Positions 18,533 through 27,600 of a DNA stretch of 64,000 bases are shown piece after piece. The stretch is taken from NCBI GenBank assembly GCA_015232865.1, contig JADFYU010000010.1, positions 1 through 64,000 on the forward strand, given 5' to 3'. The translations under genes were made by a program, and so were the position numbers. Each line of letters opens with the position of its first letter. Position 1 is the stretch's first letter. The notes below the pieces were generated by a model. It made no database searches and had not been told where the DNA came from. It worked only from the letters and a program-made list of their open reading frames with translations. The stretch comes from Magnetococcales bacterium (GTDB lineage: Bacteria; Pseudomonadota; Magnetococcia; Magnetococcales; UBA8363).

Positions 18533-20308
18533 CTAAACCATGGAGATGATGGTCTGCATCAACTCATCAGCCACACCAACCATTTTACTGGAGGCCTGGA
18601 AGGCCCTCTGGAACCGGATCAGGTCAGTCAACTCCTCTTCAAGGGAGACTCCGGAAATCGATTCCTGCAAATCACTGATAAACTGTTGGGCCGACTCCTG
18701 AGCGATCAGACTTTCACCGTCCTGACGAATCAAGGAACCCAACTCACCCACCAGCCGAGCATAATGCCCGGTCAAGGTGGTGGTATCTCCGTCTATGGAA
18801 AAGTTGGCTTTGCGAAGATTTCCCAACTCTATCGCGCCACCACTGTGACCATCATCAAAAGTAACCGTCATGGGATCGGTAGAATCGTCGCTATTTAACC
18901 GACCAATTCCCAACAATTTGGAATCTGCCAGTAAATCGGCACCGACCGCCATATCCTTTGCACCCGTTCCCGAGAATATGGCTCCAACCCCTAAAGCGGC
19001 TAAAACATTACTGGAATCAGAAACCACACCGTATACATTTCCAGCCTCTGCTTCTATTTTCAGGTACTGTTTATCACCGTCCGTGATAATGAATGCATTA
19101 ACCGCGCCAGAATTGTTTATCTCATCTTTTATTTGTCTCAAACTCATGCTGGTATTGATCGTAACCGTTGAAACCGTGTCTAAATTGTCGGTATCGACCC
19201 CGGAGGCGAAGACAATGGTGCCATTATTGACGATCCGGCTGACATCGACCGGTGTGTCTTGATAATCAGCGCTGTTTTCATCCGTAACCAGGGTGCTCAC
19301 GGCACCATCCAGATCGCTACCGAGTTCAAAAATTCCAGTCTGACTGGTAAAGAGGTTCTGGCTGACTGACTGGGCATGGACTTTATTGACTTGGAAACGA
19401 ATCTCATCGGCAATTTTTTCCAACCGAGTCAAAAAGCCCTGCTCGCCATAGACAATATTGTCCCGGATTTCAATTAAACCCTTGAGATTGCCCCCTTTCA
19501 GACGATCCCCGGTAGCAAACTCCCGATCACCGATCTTGATGCCCAAAAAGCCATTCTCATCGGCTGTGGCACTGCGAGAAAAGGAGGCGGCGAAGGAATC
19601 GCCAACCAGCAACTCCTGCCCGGCGGAGGTGACAACCTGAACTCCGTCATTGGGCATTTCGATGGTGCGAATGTCGATGATCTCGCCCAATTCCAAAATC
19701 ATCTGCCGACGTTGATCTTTCAGATCCAGAGCCGGATGAGATGAATCGTTGGCAACGATGGTATCGTTGATTCTTTGAAGAGCCTGCAAGCGAACATTGA
19801 TATCAGCCAGGACTACGTTGATCTCCTGGTCGATGGGCATGGTCAACTCGGTCAAGGATCGGTTCATATCTTGCATGTAGCGAGCCAGCGCATCCGCCTC
19901 GGCGACCAACTCTTTCCGGCCCACCGTATTGGTCGGGTTGTCGGTCATATTGTCGGCGGCCGTATAGAAGGCATCCAGACGTTGGGAGAGTCCGTCTCCG
20001 TCCAGATCGTTGAAAACATCTTCGATCATGTTCAAGAAACGATCGCGGGTTTGCAAGCGACCCACTTCGGCGGTTCCCAACTCTTCGCGACGCTGAACCA
20101 GCGCATCATATTGACGGGTAATATCGGAGATTGTCACACCCCCACCGACTGGATTGTTCAAATCTCCAGAGGCGGAATGCAACTCGGCACTCTGCCGGGA
20201 ATAGCCGGGTGTATTAACGTTCGAAATGTTGTGAGAAATAGTCTGCAATGAACCTTGGGAAACATACAGGCCCTGCTTCGAAACGTTTAATAAACTAGTC
20301 AGTCCCAT
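18533..20308 (-). CDS. flgK: Flagellar hook-associated protein FlgK (HAP1)
   Basis: FlgK is the first junction protein on top of the hook. The 591-residue product has the FlgK N-terminus (LLNVSKQGLYVSQGSLQTISHNISNVNTPGYSRQSAE, with the rod/hook NTPGYSRQ motif), a coiled middle region with 'DALARYMQDMNRSLTEL', a variable central domain and the C-terminal signature 'SGVSLEEELTDLIRFQRAFQASSKMVGVADELMQTI'. It heads the unit flgK-flgL-fliW-fliC1 and has a sigma-54-like promoter about 85 bases upstream. Confidence 0.95.
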   Translation of the reverse strand: MGLTSLLNVSKQGLYVSQGSLQTISHNISNVNTPGYSRQSAELHSASGDLNNPVGGGVTISDITRQYDALVQRREELGTAEVGRLQTRDRFLNMIEDVFNDLDGDGLSQRLDAFYTAADNMTDNPTNTVGRKELVAEADALARYMQDMNRSLTELTMPIDQEINVVLADINVRLQALQRINDTIVANDSSHPALDLKDQRRQMILELGEIIDIRTIEMPNDGVQVVTSAGQELLVGDSFAASFSRSATADENGFLGIKIGDREFATGDRLKGGNLKGLIEIRDNIVYGEQGFLTRLEKIADEIRFQVNKVHAQSVSQNLFTSQTGIFELGSDLDGAVSTLVTDENSADYQDTPVDVSRIVNNGTIVFASGVDTDNLDTVSTVTINTSMSLRQIKDEINNSGAVNAFIITDGDKQYLKIEAEAGNVYGVVSDSSNVLAALGVGAIFSGTGAKDMAVGADLLADSKLLGIGRLNSDDSTDPMTVTFDDGHSGGAIELGNLRKANFSIDGDTTTLTGHYARLVGELGSLIRQDGESLIAQESAQQFISDLQESISGVSLEEELTDLIRFQRAFQASSKMVGVADELMQTIISMV

Positions 20309-20804
20309 CGCCGATTATCCTCAAAATTTGCGGTTTAAAAAACTTGTTCACTCTCCCGGTTCTGCTACCCCGTTGCAGTGACTATGTGCATAGGCTGTGC
20401 CAAGCACATTTAAAAACCTAGAACAAGTCAATATTTTCTCCAGATAAAATGATTTTTTTATTTTATCTACTTGTACTTACAAAATACTCATCTTGATTGT
20501 CATTATGCCGGAAATAATCAATTCAGGCTCAAAATCGGGGCAATTTGCCGGACCCGGAACAGCCTGTACCCGGAAAATTCGACCTCTATTTCCATTAACC
20601 GGAAAATGTTGCCACCCACCTCCTGCTTGCCGGAGGCCCCCTCTCTTTTCCGTTTCCCGGATCTTTTCATCATCAATGCAGATGAATTCTCCCTCCTTAA
20701 ACCGACCCAACCTTTTACTTGACTTTCGACTGTCGAGTTCAGGCTCAAGGCAGGTGTGGCGTTGCCCCCTGTCTTTGTGTTATGGTCGATCTTGTCGTTG
20801 TTCC
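20309..20804. other. Intergenic region upstream of flgK
   Basis: Apart from the sigma-54-like promoter at 20387-20404, I see no supported gene. Overlapping short frames on both strands (about 76-114 codons) look like chance: none has a good ribosome binding site or a recognisable motif. The far part is AT-poor with short direct CCGGA-type repeats of no clear meaning. Confidence 0.5.
20387..20404 (-). promoter_or_regulatory. Sigma-54 (RpoN) promoter of flagellar unit 1
   Basis: On the minus strand this reads TTGGCACAGCCTATGCA, with GG-N10-GC spacing and an intact TTGGCAC -24 element. The -12 element is ATGCA against TTGCA consensus. It lies about 85 bases before flgK and has the same architecture as the promoter before fliW copy 2, which supports both. 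Confidence 0.68.
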
Positions 20805-20977
20805 TTTATCCTAGATCCGGCAGTTGGAAGTGCGTAAGCGGTGCAACATATTGGTTTATCTGGTGAACTAGAAAAAATCGAAGTCACCTTATTGGTGATG
20901 AGACTTTTTTCTAGTTGGCCAGGTGAATCAAGAGGTTGTACCGATTGCGTGCTTACAATTGCCGGATCTAGGTTTAT
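20805..20977. mobile_element. MITE-like palindromic element with TTTAT target duplication
   Basis: Two arms of about 80 bases are imperfect inverted repeats: the left begins CCTAGATCCGGCAGTTGG at 20810 and the right ends CCGGATCTAGG at 20972. They share the outer 14 bases plus internal blocks GGTGCAAC/GGTACAAC, TGGTGAACTAG/TGGCCAACTAG and AGTCACC/GGTGATGAGACT. The element carries no coding frame. It is bracketed by the direct repeat TTTAT at 20805-20809 and 20973-20977, as expected for transposition by an absent transposase. It ends 40 bases before suhB and would fold into a long RNA hairpin if transcribed. Confidence 0.8.
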
Positions 20978-21016
20978 ATATTGAACCTCCCTCCTCTTTG
21001 AGTTGATCAGCCGATA

Positions 21017-21844
21017 ATGAACCTATCTCCACAAATGCATATCGCCGTTCGGACAGCTCGTTCTGTCGCTAAATCCCTGACAGACCGTTTTGAGCGCCGG
21101 TATGAGCTGTCACCCCGTAAAAAGGGGGCAAACGATCTGGTCTCCGATGCCGACACCCAGACCGAGACAGAAATCATCCAACAGTTAAAATCGGCCTACC
21201 CCGGTTATCATATCCTTGCCGAAGAGAGTGGAGGCCGACTCCCGCCGCGCGGATATTGCTGGATCATCGACCCCATCGATGGCACGACCAACTTCATCAA
21301 TGGCGTTCCGCACTTTTCCTTCTCCATCGCATTGGCCGAAAACGGGACCGTAATCGGTGGGCTGGTGATGGACCCGTTGCGCAATGAGGTGTTTGTCGGG
21401 GAAAAAGGTCGCGGAGCGTTTCTCAATGACTACCGAATTCGGGTCGGCAACAAACGCCTGCTTTCGGAGTCCCTGTTGGCAACCGGATTTCCACGCAAAG
21501 ACAAATCCAAACTTGAACAATATCTGGAGACCTTCTCCCAACTGTTCCTGAACTGCCGGGGCATTCGTCGCCAAGGCAGTGCCGCTTTGGATCTGGCCTA
21601 TGTAGCCGCCGGCCGCTACGATGGTTTTTGGGAGTCCGGTCTCTCTCGGTGGGATATTGCTGCCGGACAAATCATCCTCTTGGAGGCCGGCGGGTTCATG
21701 ACCGATTTCAGGGGCAGGAATCAAGCGCTGAACACCGGCGAGGTGGTCGCGGCCAATCCAGACGTTCACCATCAAATGATGACCATCATCAACCCGACAG
21801 AAGAGCGACAACAAAAAACAACGCTCAAGCTCAACAAAAAATAA
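21017..21844 (+). CDS. suhB: Inositol-1-monophosphatase family protein, SuhB-like
   Basis: This is a magnesium-dependent, lithium-sensitive phosphatase of the IMPase family. The 275 residues contain the family motifs in order: 'NDLVSDADTQTE' near 35-45, 'ILAEESGG' (the Glu metal ligand), 'WIIDPIDGTTNFINGVPHF' (metal-binding DPIDGT) and 'GLSRWDIAAGQIILLEAGG' (the WD..A signature). SuhB proteins act on inositol monophosphate and in rRNA transcription complexes. The C-terminal 15 residues are Gln/Lys-rich. The gene lies 40 bases after the MITE and upstream of the TPR gene. Family membership is clear; the SuhB role is likely rather than proven. Confidence 0.9.
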   Translation: MNLSPQMHIAVRTARSVAKSLTDRFERRYELSPRKKGANDLVSDADTQTETEIIQQLKSAYPGYHILAEESGGRLPPRGYCWIIDPIDGTTNFINGVPHFSFSIALAENGTVIGGLVMDPLRNEVFVGEKGRGAFLNDYRIRVGNKRLLSESLLATGFPRKDKSKLEQYLETFSQLFLNCRGIRRQGSAALDLAYVAAGRYDGFWESGLSRWDIAAGQIILLEAGGFMTDFRGRNQALNTGEVVAANPDVHHQMMTIINPTEERQQKTTLKLNKK

Positions 21845-21932
21845 CCGATATTTATCCTTGGGATTCAACCTAGGTTCAAGGAGAGAACCCACATAAAACC
21901 CATTGAATCATTAACGAGGGAAAAGGAGAGCA

Positions 21933-24116
21933 ATGAGACCAGTGAAGCACACCTATCTTTTGTCCGGCTGGGCGATTATGGTTGTTGGTTTATTGGCTAT
22001 ACTTGCACCGTCCGCGCTCTCTCTCTTTGGCTACGTAAGCGATTATCCGATAATCGACAAAATCGTTCTCTCCGGAATCGTCACCGCCCTCTTGGGCGGG
22101 TGGATCGCTCGACGGTCATCCGAGCGCCTCCGACCCCACCACCCGGAAAACAAAGAGGCCTCTTCCGCCGATCAGGAGCAGACTCTCATCAATGTCGCTT
22201 TCCGCTGGAATGGCGAATCAACCTGCGATGAAGAGACTTTTTCAAACCTGATGAAGAAAATATCTTCCCGATCCGTCCAAAATCTGGCCAACAAACTTTT
22301 CTCCAGACCCGGAAGACGGGTAAAGATCTACCAAATCCGCCCTGATCTAGCTCTCCATTATCAAGAACTTCTGGAAGGAACGGGTATTTTCTTCGAAGAG
22401 TTGAACGCTGACGATGAGCAGGAGACCACCAATGAAGCCGGTCTTCCACCGCCGGCCTCAACGTTTCGACTGTCCATTCCCCAACAAGCCATTCCGGTCT
22501 TTGCGACGCTTTTGGCTCTGAGCGCCACGCTCTGGCCTCTGCTGGACCGATCTCCCGATCCAGGAGAGTTGGCTGTACAACAGCGACTATATGAAAAGCA
22601 GCAACAACGGGCCGCCATGCTGGAGAAGAAGATTTCAAAAAACAACCCGGTCATCGAGTTGGAGTCGCCAAATCGGGACAAAGATCGCACCCGAGCCAAG
22701 CTCTCCCTGCTCGAATTCAACGATCAGGAGACCATCTCCCTCCATAAAGCCTCTCTCTCGGCCCTACGGTCTGAGGAGATCAATAAAGCCGAACGGCTGC
22801 TCGATAAAACCAGTAAAATTCTTGTCAACAAGGCTGAAAATCAGCCGCACCAGAAAAATGAAAACCTGTTGAAGGCGGCCTCCATTCAGGCTGGTCTGGC
22901 CAATATAAAGCTGGAGCGAGCGGAACTGGATGGAGCGATCAATCATTTGACCGAGGCACTGGATATGACGCCAGATCAGCAGATCGATAAACGAATCGAC
23001 CTGCTGACCAAACTGGCAACCACTCAACAAAAAAGAGGCTTGATCAATGAGGCGGAACGGACATTTTTGCGCGCAGCCGTGATTGGTCAGCAAAGTTATG
23101 GAACCAACAACCAAAAAGTCGCCCCGATCCTGAAAAACTGGGGACAGTTCTATACCGATATTGGCCGGCTTGCCCCGGCCAAACAAAAATTTCAGGAAGC
23201 ACTCTCCATTGAAAAAAAAGCCCTGGGAGAGACGCATCCCGACGTGGAAAAGATTGAGCAACAAATATCAATCATCCAAAAGAATCAGCAAATAATAGCC
23301 GAGAATGCGGCAGCCCAGGCCAGCGGCACGCCCGTGTCAGGCAACAGTCAAACACCCTGGACCGGACAATCGACCGATGCCGGACAAAACAGCGGTACGA
23401 CCACTTCAAACAATCCACCTCCAACACAAGAATCCTCTTCGGCAGCAGCCCCACCCCCTTCCACGCCAATTGCCGTCACTCCCCTCTTTCAGGCTCCAAC
23501 TTTTGATAACAAAACGGTGACATTGGCCAACAATGCGATACAAAATGGCAACTATGTCCTGGCCGAAAACCTTCTTTCCCGATTATTGGAGGTAAAAAAG
23601 GTAACAACCGGAGCCGAGAGTCTGGCCGTCGCCTCCTCTCTGCACAATTTAGCCTCGGCGCTGGCCAATCAGGGAAAGTTTAGTCAGGCCGAAAAATTGA
23701 TCAATGAATCCATTCAAATCAAACGCAACTATTTAAGCGATTCGGACCCGACCCTGATCAATGGCTACCGCAACCTGGCTGCCATCTATCGCGCCCAGAA
23801 GAAATATGCCCAAGCCATCCAATACCAGAATCAAGCACTGGCCATACAAAAAAATCAACTGGGGGCCAGCAATCCGGCCGTAGCCATCAGCTACAACGAT
23901 TTAGCCCGGCTTTACCAACGAAACAATGATTTGGGACAAGCCAAATATTATTACGAGCAATCCCTGGCCATACTCCAGAGCACCCCTTCGCCCAACAACC
24001 CCTATGTTGCGGTGGTCCTGGCAAATTATGCCGCCACCCTGAAACAATTGAACAACCCGATTGCCGCCAACTATTACGAAGACCGCCTTCGAGCCGTCCA
24101 ATCCGGGGTTCAATAA
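21933..24116 (+). CDS. Membrane-anchored TPR-repeat protein, function unknown
   Basis: This is a 727-residue protein with hydrophobic segments at about 10-34, 43-60 and 186-204. A predominantly helical region follows (about 215-290). The C-terminal part contains two blocks of tetratricopeptide repeats of the kinesin-light-chain type, roughly 290-460 and 530-720, with 'SLAVASSLHNLASALANQGKFSQAE' and 'NPAVAISYNDLARLYQRNNDLGQAKYYYE' as clear units. A Gln/Ser/Pro/Thr-rich linker (about 460-530) separates them. A ribosome binding site (AAAGGAG) precedes the ATG. TPR arrays mediate protein binding, so it is probably a membrane-tethered scaffold. I cannot name a partner. Confidence 0.85.
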   Translation: MRPVKHTYLLSGWAIMVVGLLAILAPSALSLFGYVSDYPIIDKIVLSGIVTALLGGWIARRSSERLRPHHPENKEASSADQEQTLINVAFRWNGESTCDEETFSNLMKKISSRSVQNLANKLFSRPGRRVKIYQIRPDLALHYQELLEGTGIFFEELNADDEQETTNEAGLPPPASTFRLSIPQQAIPVFATLLALSATLWPLLDRSPDPGELAVQQRLYEKQQQRAAMLEKKISKNNPVIELESPNRDKDRTRAKLSLLEFNDQETISLHKASLSALRSEEINKAERLLDKTSKILVNKAENQPHQKNENLLKAASIQAGLANIKLERAELDGAINHLTEALDMTPDQQIDKRIDLLTKLATTQQKRGLINEAERTFLRAAVIGQQSYGTNNQKVAPILKNWGQFYTDIGRLAPAKQKFQEALSIEKKALGETHPDVEKIEQQISIIQKNQQIIAENAAAQASGTPVSGNSQTPWTGQSTDAGQNSGTTTSNNPPPTQESSSAAAPPPSTPIAVTPLFQAPTFDNKTVTLANNAIQNGNYVLAENLLSRLLEVKKVTTGAESLAVASSLHNLASALANQGKFSQAEKLINESIQIKRNYLSDSDPTLINGYRNLAAIYRAQKKYAQAIQYQNQALAIQKNQLGASNPAVAISYNDLARLYQRNNDLGQAKYYYEQSLAILQSTPSPNNPYVAVVLANYAATLKQLNNPIAANYYEDRLRAVQSGVQ

Positions 24117-24670
24117 CCGCAATCAAATGGCCAACACAACTCCGCAGACGTTGAGAGACAACCATTGAAAAACAAACCGTAGTTTCCAACTCATCACAAA
24201 CGGGCCTTGCTGGATACGACCGATTGAATTCATTTAATATTGAAGATGTGTTAGAGTTGAGCATGGTTTATGCAATCTCAATTTTGATCGGGACACCAAT
24301 TGCCAGGATCGGGCAAAATGTGCTTTTGAAATTATTTTTTTAACCGATCAATACGTAGATGGTTTTAATGGATGAACCAGCAGAACCGGCCAGGAATGGC
24401 AACGAAAACCGGATTGGCACAAACCGGGTGACATTAATATTCGTTAACGAAACAAAAGCTTTGGAAGAACATACTTTTAGGGACATCAACTCTGTTACAC
24501 CTGTCACGGTTCGTTATAAAAATCGGGTTGTTTTTGCCTTATTCGGGTGTATACTTTTTAGATAGTTGTGGCAGGTCCGAAACAGAGGATTTTTTTGGAA
24601 TCCGATTGTTTGAGCAAATAAAGGAGATCTCTGAATTAGGCTCTTTGCAGCCCTAAACAGGTCAAAGGAT
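24117..24670. other. Intergenic region upstream of the giant exported protein
   Basis: This is 554 bases with no supported gene. A 68-codon frame at 24359 has no ribosome binding site and no motif. The bases CAATTGCCAGGATCGGG near 24298 resemble the end of the MITE right arm with an insertion, but the match is short. AAGGAG at 24621-24626 is the only strong ribosome binding site in the region. The gap probably holds the promoter and a leader for the next gene. Confidence 0.45.
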
Positions 24671-27600
24671 TTGAGAAAGCTATTGAGACAGAGCTGGGTT
24701 TGGCTGGGCATTTTTGCTCTGACCGCAACCCTGTTTTACCCACTGGGAGCCGTGGCAGGGCCTGGTGCGGCGACTCTTGTCTCGCCTTCTGGCTCCATCA
24801 GCAACACATCGACACCGGCTTCAGTCACCTTCACCTGGAATGCCGTCTCGGACGCCACCTATTACAGTCTGAAAGTCATGAACAACGCCGGGAACATCAC
24901 CCATTTTCGCACCTGGTATCCGGCTGCGGACGTGGGCTGTAGCAGTGGGACCGGCACCTGTTCCATAACACCAACCACCACCTTTGCCGCCAACCCCTAC
25001 AGTTGGTCCATTCGCACCTACGGCGATAGCGGCATGGGTGCGACCACCGTCGGCACGTTCACACTATCCAACACCTCTACCGCACCCGGATTACCCAGCG
25101 GAACCATCGACGACACCACCCCGACCTACCGCTGGAGTGCCACCAAATCGGCCACCTATTATCAACTGCGAGTCACCACCAGCAGTGGCAGCAGTATTCT
25201 GAAAAAATGGTATGATGCCACGACGGCTGGCTGTAAAGGGGGCACAGGAAACTGTAGCATCACCCCGACCACGGTTCTGGCCGATGGCAACTCCTATCTC
25301 TGGTACATCAAACCGTGGACCACCTCGGCGGGCACCGAGTCGAGCGGCATCGCTTTTACCATCGGTATCGATGACACGTCGATCGTCAGCCTGACCTCTC
25401 CGAGTGGAGAGACTTCCGAGAGCAATCCGACCTATACCTGGACAGCCAAGAGCGACGTAACCCACTATCGACTGCGGATTTCGGACTCCAATTCGTCCCG
25501 CGAATACCTCAGCAAATGGTATACCGTCGCCGAGGCGGGCTGTAGTTCGGGCACCGGTAACTGCTCGGTCACCCCCAACATTGAACTGGGTTATGGTAAT
25601 TTTACCTGGGAGATCACCAGCTCCCCGGATATGGATAAACAGACCCAAACCTTCACCACCATTCCCACGGCGGTGGAAACACCAACACCGAGCGCTCCAT
25701 CCGGGGCCATCGATACGGTCACCCCCGCTTTCGTCTGGAGTGCCGTCACCAATGCCACGGACTACAAGTTGAAAGTCACCGATTCCAACGGCACACTGGT
25801 CTATAACAACTCTCTGAGTGCCAGTACGGTTGGCTGTTCCTCCGGAACCGGAACCTGTACCGTCACCCCCTCCCTGACCCTGGCGGACGGGGCCAGTTCC
25901 TGGACCGTTACCGCTTACAACACCAATTACAGTTTGGTCAGCGCTGAATCCTCGGCCCTCTCCTTTACCGTGGCAGCACCCGATTATACGCCGGGAACAC
26001 CGACCCCCACCTACCCGAGCGGTACCATCGGAGAGACCACGCCGACCTATCGCTGGAGCGCAACGGAAAACAGCACCCACTATACCCTGGAGGTCAGCAA
26101 CAGCTCCGGGACGGTTTTCAGCACTCAGTACACCGTTGCCCAGTTGGGCTGTTCGGTCGGCTCCGGCACCTGCTCCGTCACTCCCACCACGGCTCTGAGC
26201 GACGGTGATTATACCTGGACTCTGCTGGCCTATAATTCGACGGACGACCTGACGGGAACACTCTCTGCTGCCACCAGTTTTACCGTTTCCATCGCCAGCA
26301 GCACCGTCACCCTGGTCTCTCCTGTCGGCTCCGTCACCGAGACAGCGCCGACATTCAGTTGGTCCGCCATCGAGGATGCCACCAGCTATCGTCTGAAAAT
26401 AACCAGCAGTACCGGAGTCACCGTGCACCGGACCTGGTACAGCCCGGATGAGGCCGGATGTAGTGGCGGAGCCGGAACCTGCTCCGTTGCACCGGGTCTG
26501 GATGTGGGCTATGACACCACCACCTGGTCCATCTATGCCTTGCCAGGAAAACAGGAAGGGGCCGCTACGTTCACCGCCTCCCTGAGCGATCTGCCATCAC
26601 CAACCATCGTCTCCCCCAACAGCTCGACAGAATCAGAGGTGCTAAACCCCACTTTTTCCTGGACGGCTGTGGCCGACGCAACCCATTACATCATCCAGAT
26701 CACCGACTCCGAAGGGACAAAGGTGATGTCCGGCAGTTTGACCTCCGAAAGTGCCAACTGTGCCTCCGGCAGCGGAAATTGCCGCATATACACCTCGACC
26801 AAGCTCCCCTCTGGAACGGGAAGCTGGTCTATTCAGGCGGTCGATACGGTCAATGATCGGATCAGCAGCACAACCAGCTCGGCCTTTACCATTTCCGCCA
26901 CCGCCAATGAACCCGGCGCTGCCACTCCCATCGCTCCCAACGAAGCGGAAACCACCGGTACACCGGCTTTTTCCTGGACGGCCGCCGCCAACGCCACCCA
27001 CTATAAACTAATCGTGGCCGACAGCAGCGCCGTCGAGGTGATCAACCACACCATGCTGGTCTCGACGGTGGGATGCACGAACATCATCAACAACTGCAGC
27101 ATAACCTTTACCCAGGTTCTGGAGGATGGCGACTATAGTTGGTCCATCCAATCCTACAGCAACAAAACCGAAAGCTACGGCACCCAATCGGCCTTCCAGA
27201 GCTTTAGCATATCGACGTCGGACGGAACCATTTCCGATGCCGACTTTGCCGTCTCTCCATCGGGAATCCTGGAAACCGCAACCCCCGGTTTTGTCTGGAG
27301 TGCCATCGACTCATCGACCAACTATCGGGTTAAAATCCAAAAAACCTCCTCATCCATCGCCCTGCTCCGCCAATCGTTCACCGCCGCCGAAGCCGGCTGT
27401 GACAGTGGCACGGTCTGTTCGGTCTCACCGGGCCTCTCCCTGCCGGGGGGAAGCTACCTCTGGGAGATCATGGCCTTCCCGAGCATGAAAGTAGACACCC
27501 TCTATTTTTCGGTACCGGAAACCTCCGTCGTGCTCTCGGAGACCAGCATCGACGAAAACAGTACCGAAGCAGCCTTGGTCGGCACCCTCTCCCTCTTCAA

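Noticed and set aside
20471..20837. Short overlapping frames between flgK and the MITE
   Set aside because: Several frames on both strands compete, none has a ribosome binding site or motif; likely chance.
24395..24435. TTGGCAC at about 24412 as a sigma-54 promoter
   Set aside because: The -12 GC is absent at the required ten-base spacing, unlike the two flagellar promoters.
24359..24565. 68-codon frame before the giant exported protein
   Set aside because: No ribosome binding site, no recognisable features; it lies in the probable promoter region.
25091..26428. 445-codon minus-strand frame inside the giant exported protein gene
   Set aside because: It is a Gly/Arg-rich shadow produced by the repeated codons of the real gene, without a ribosome binding site.
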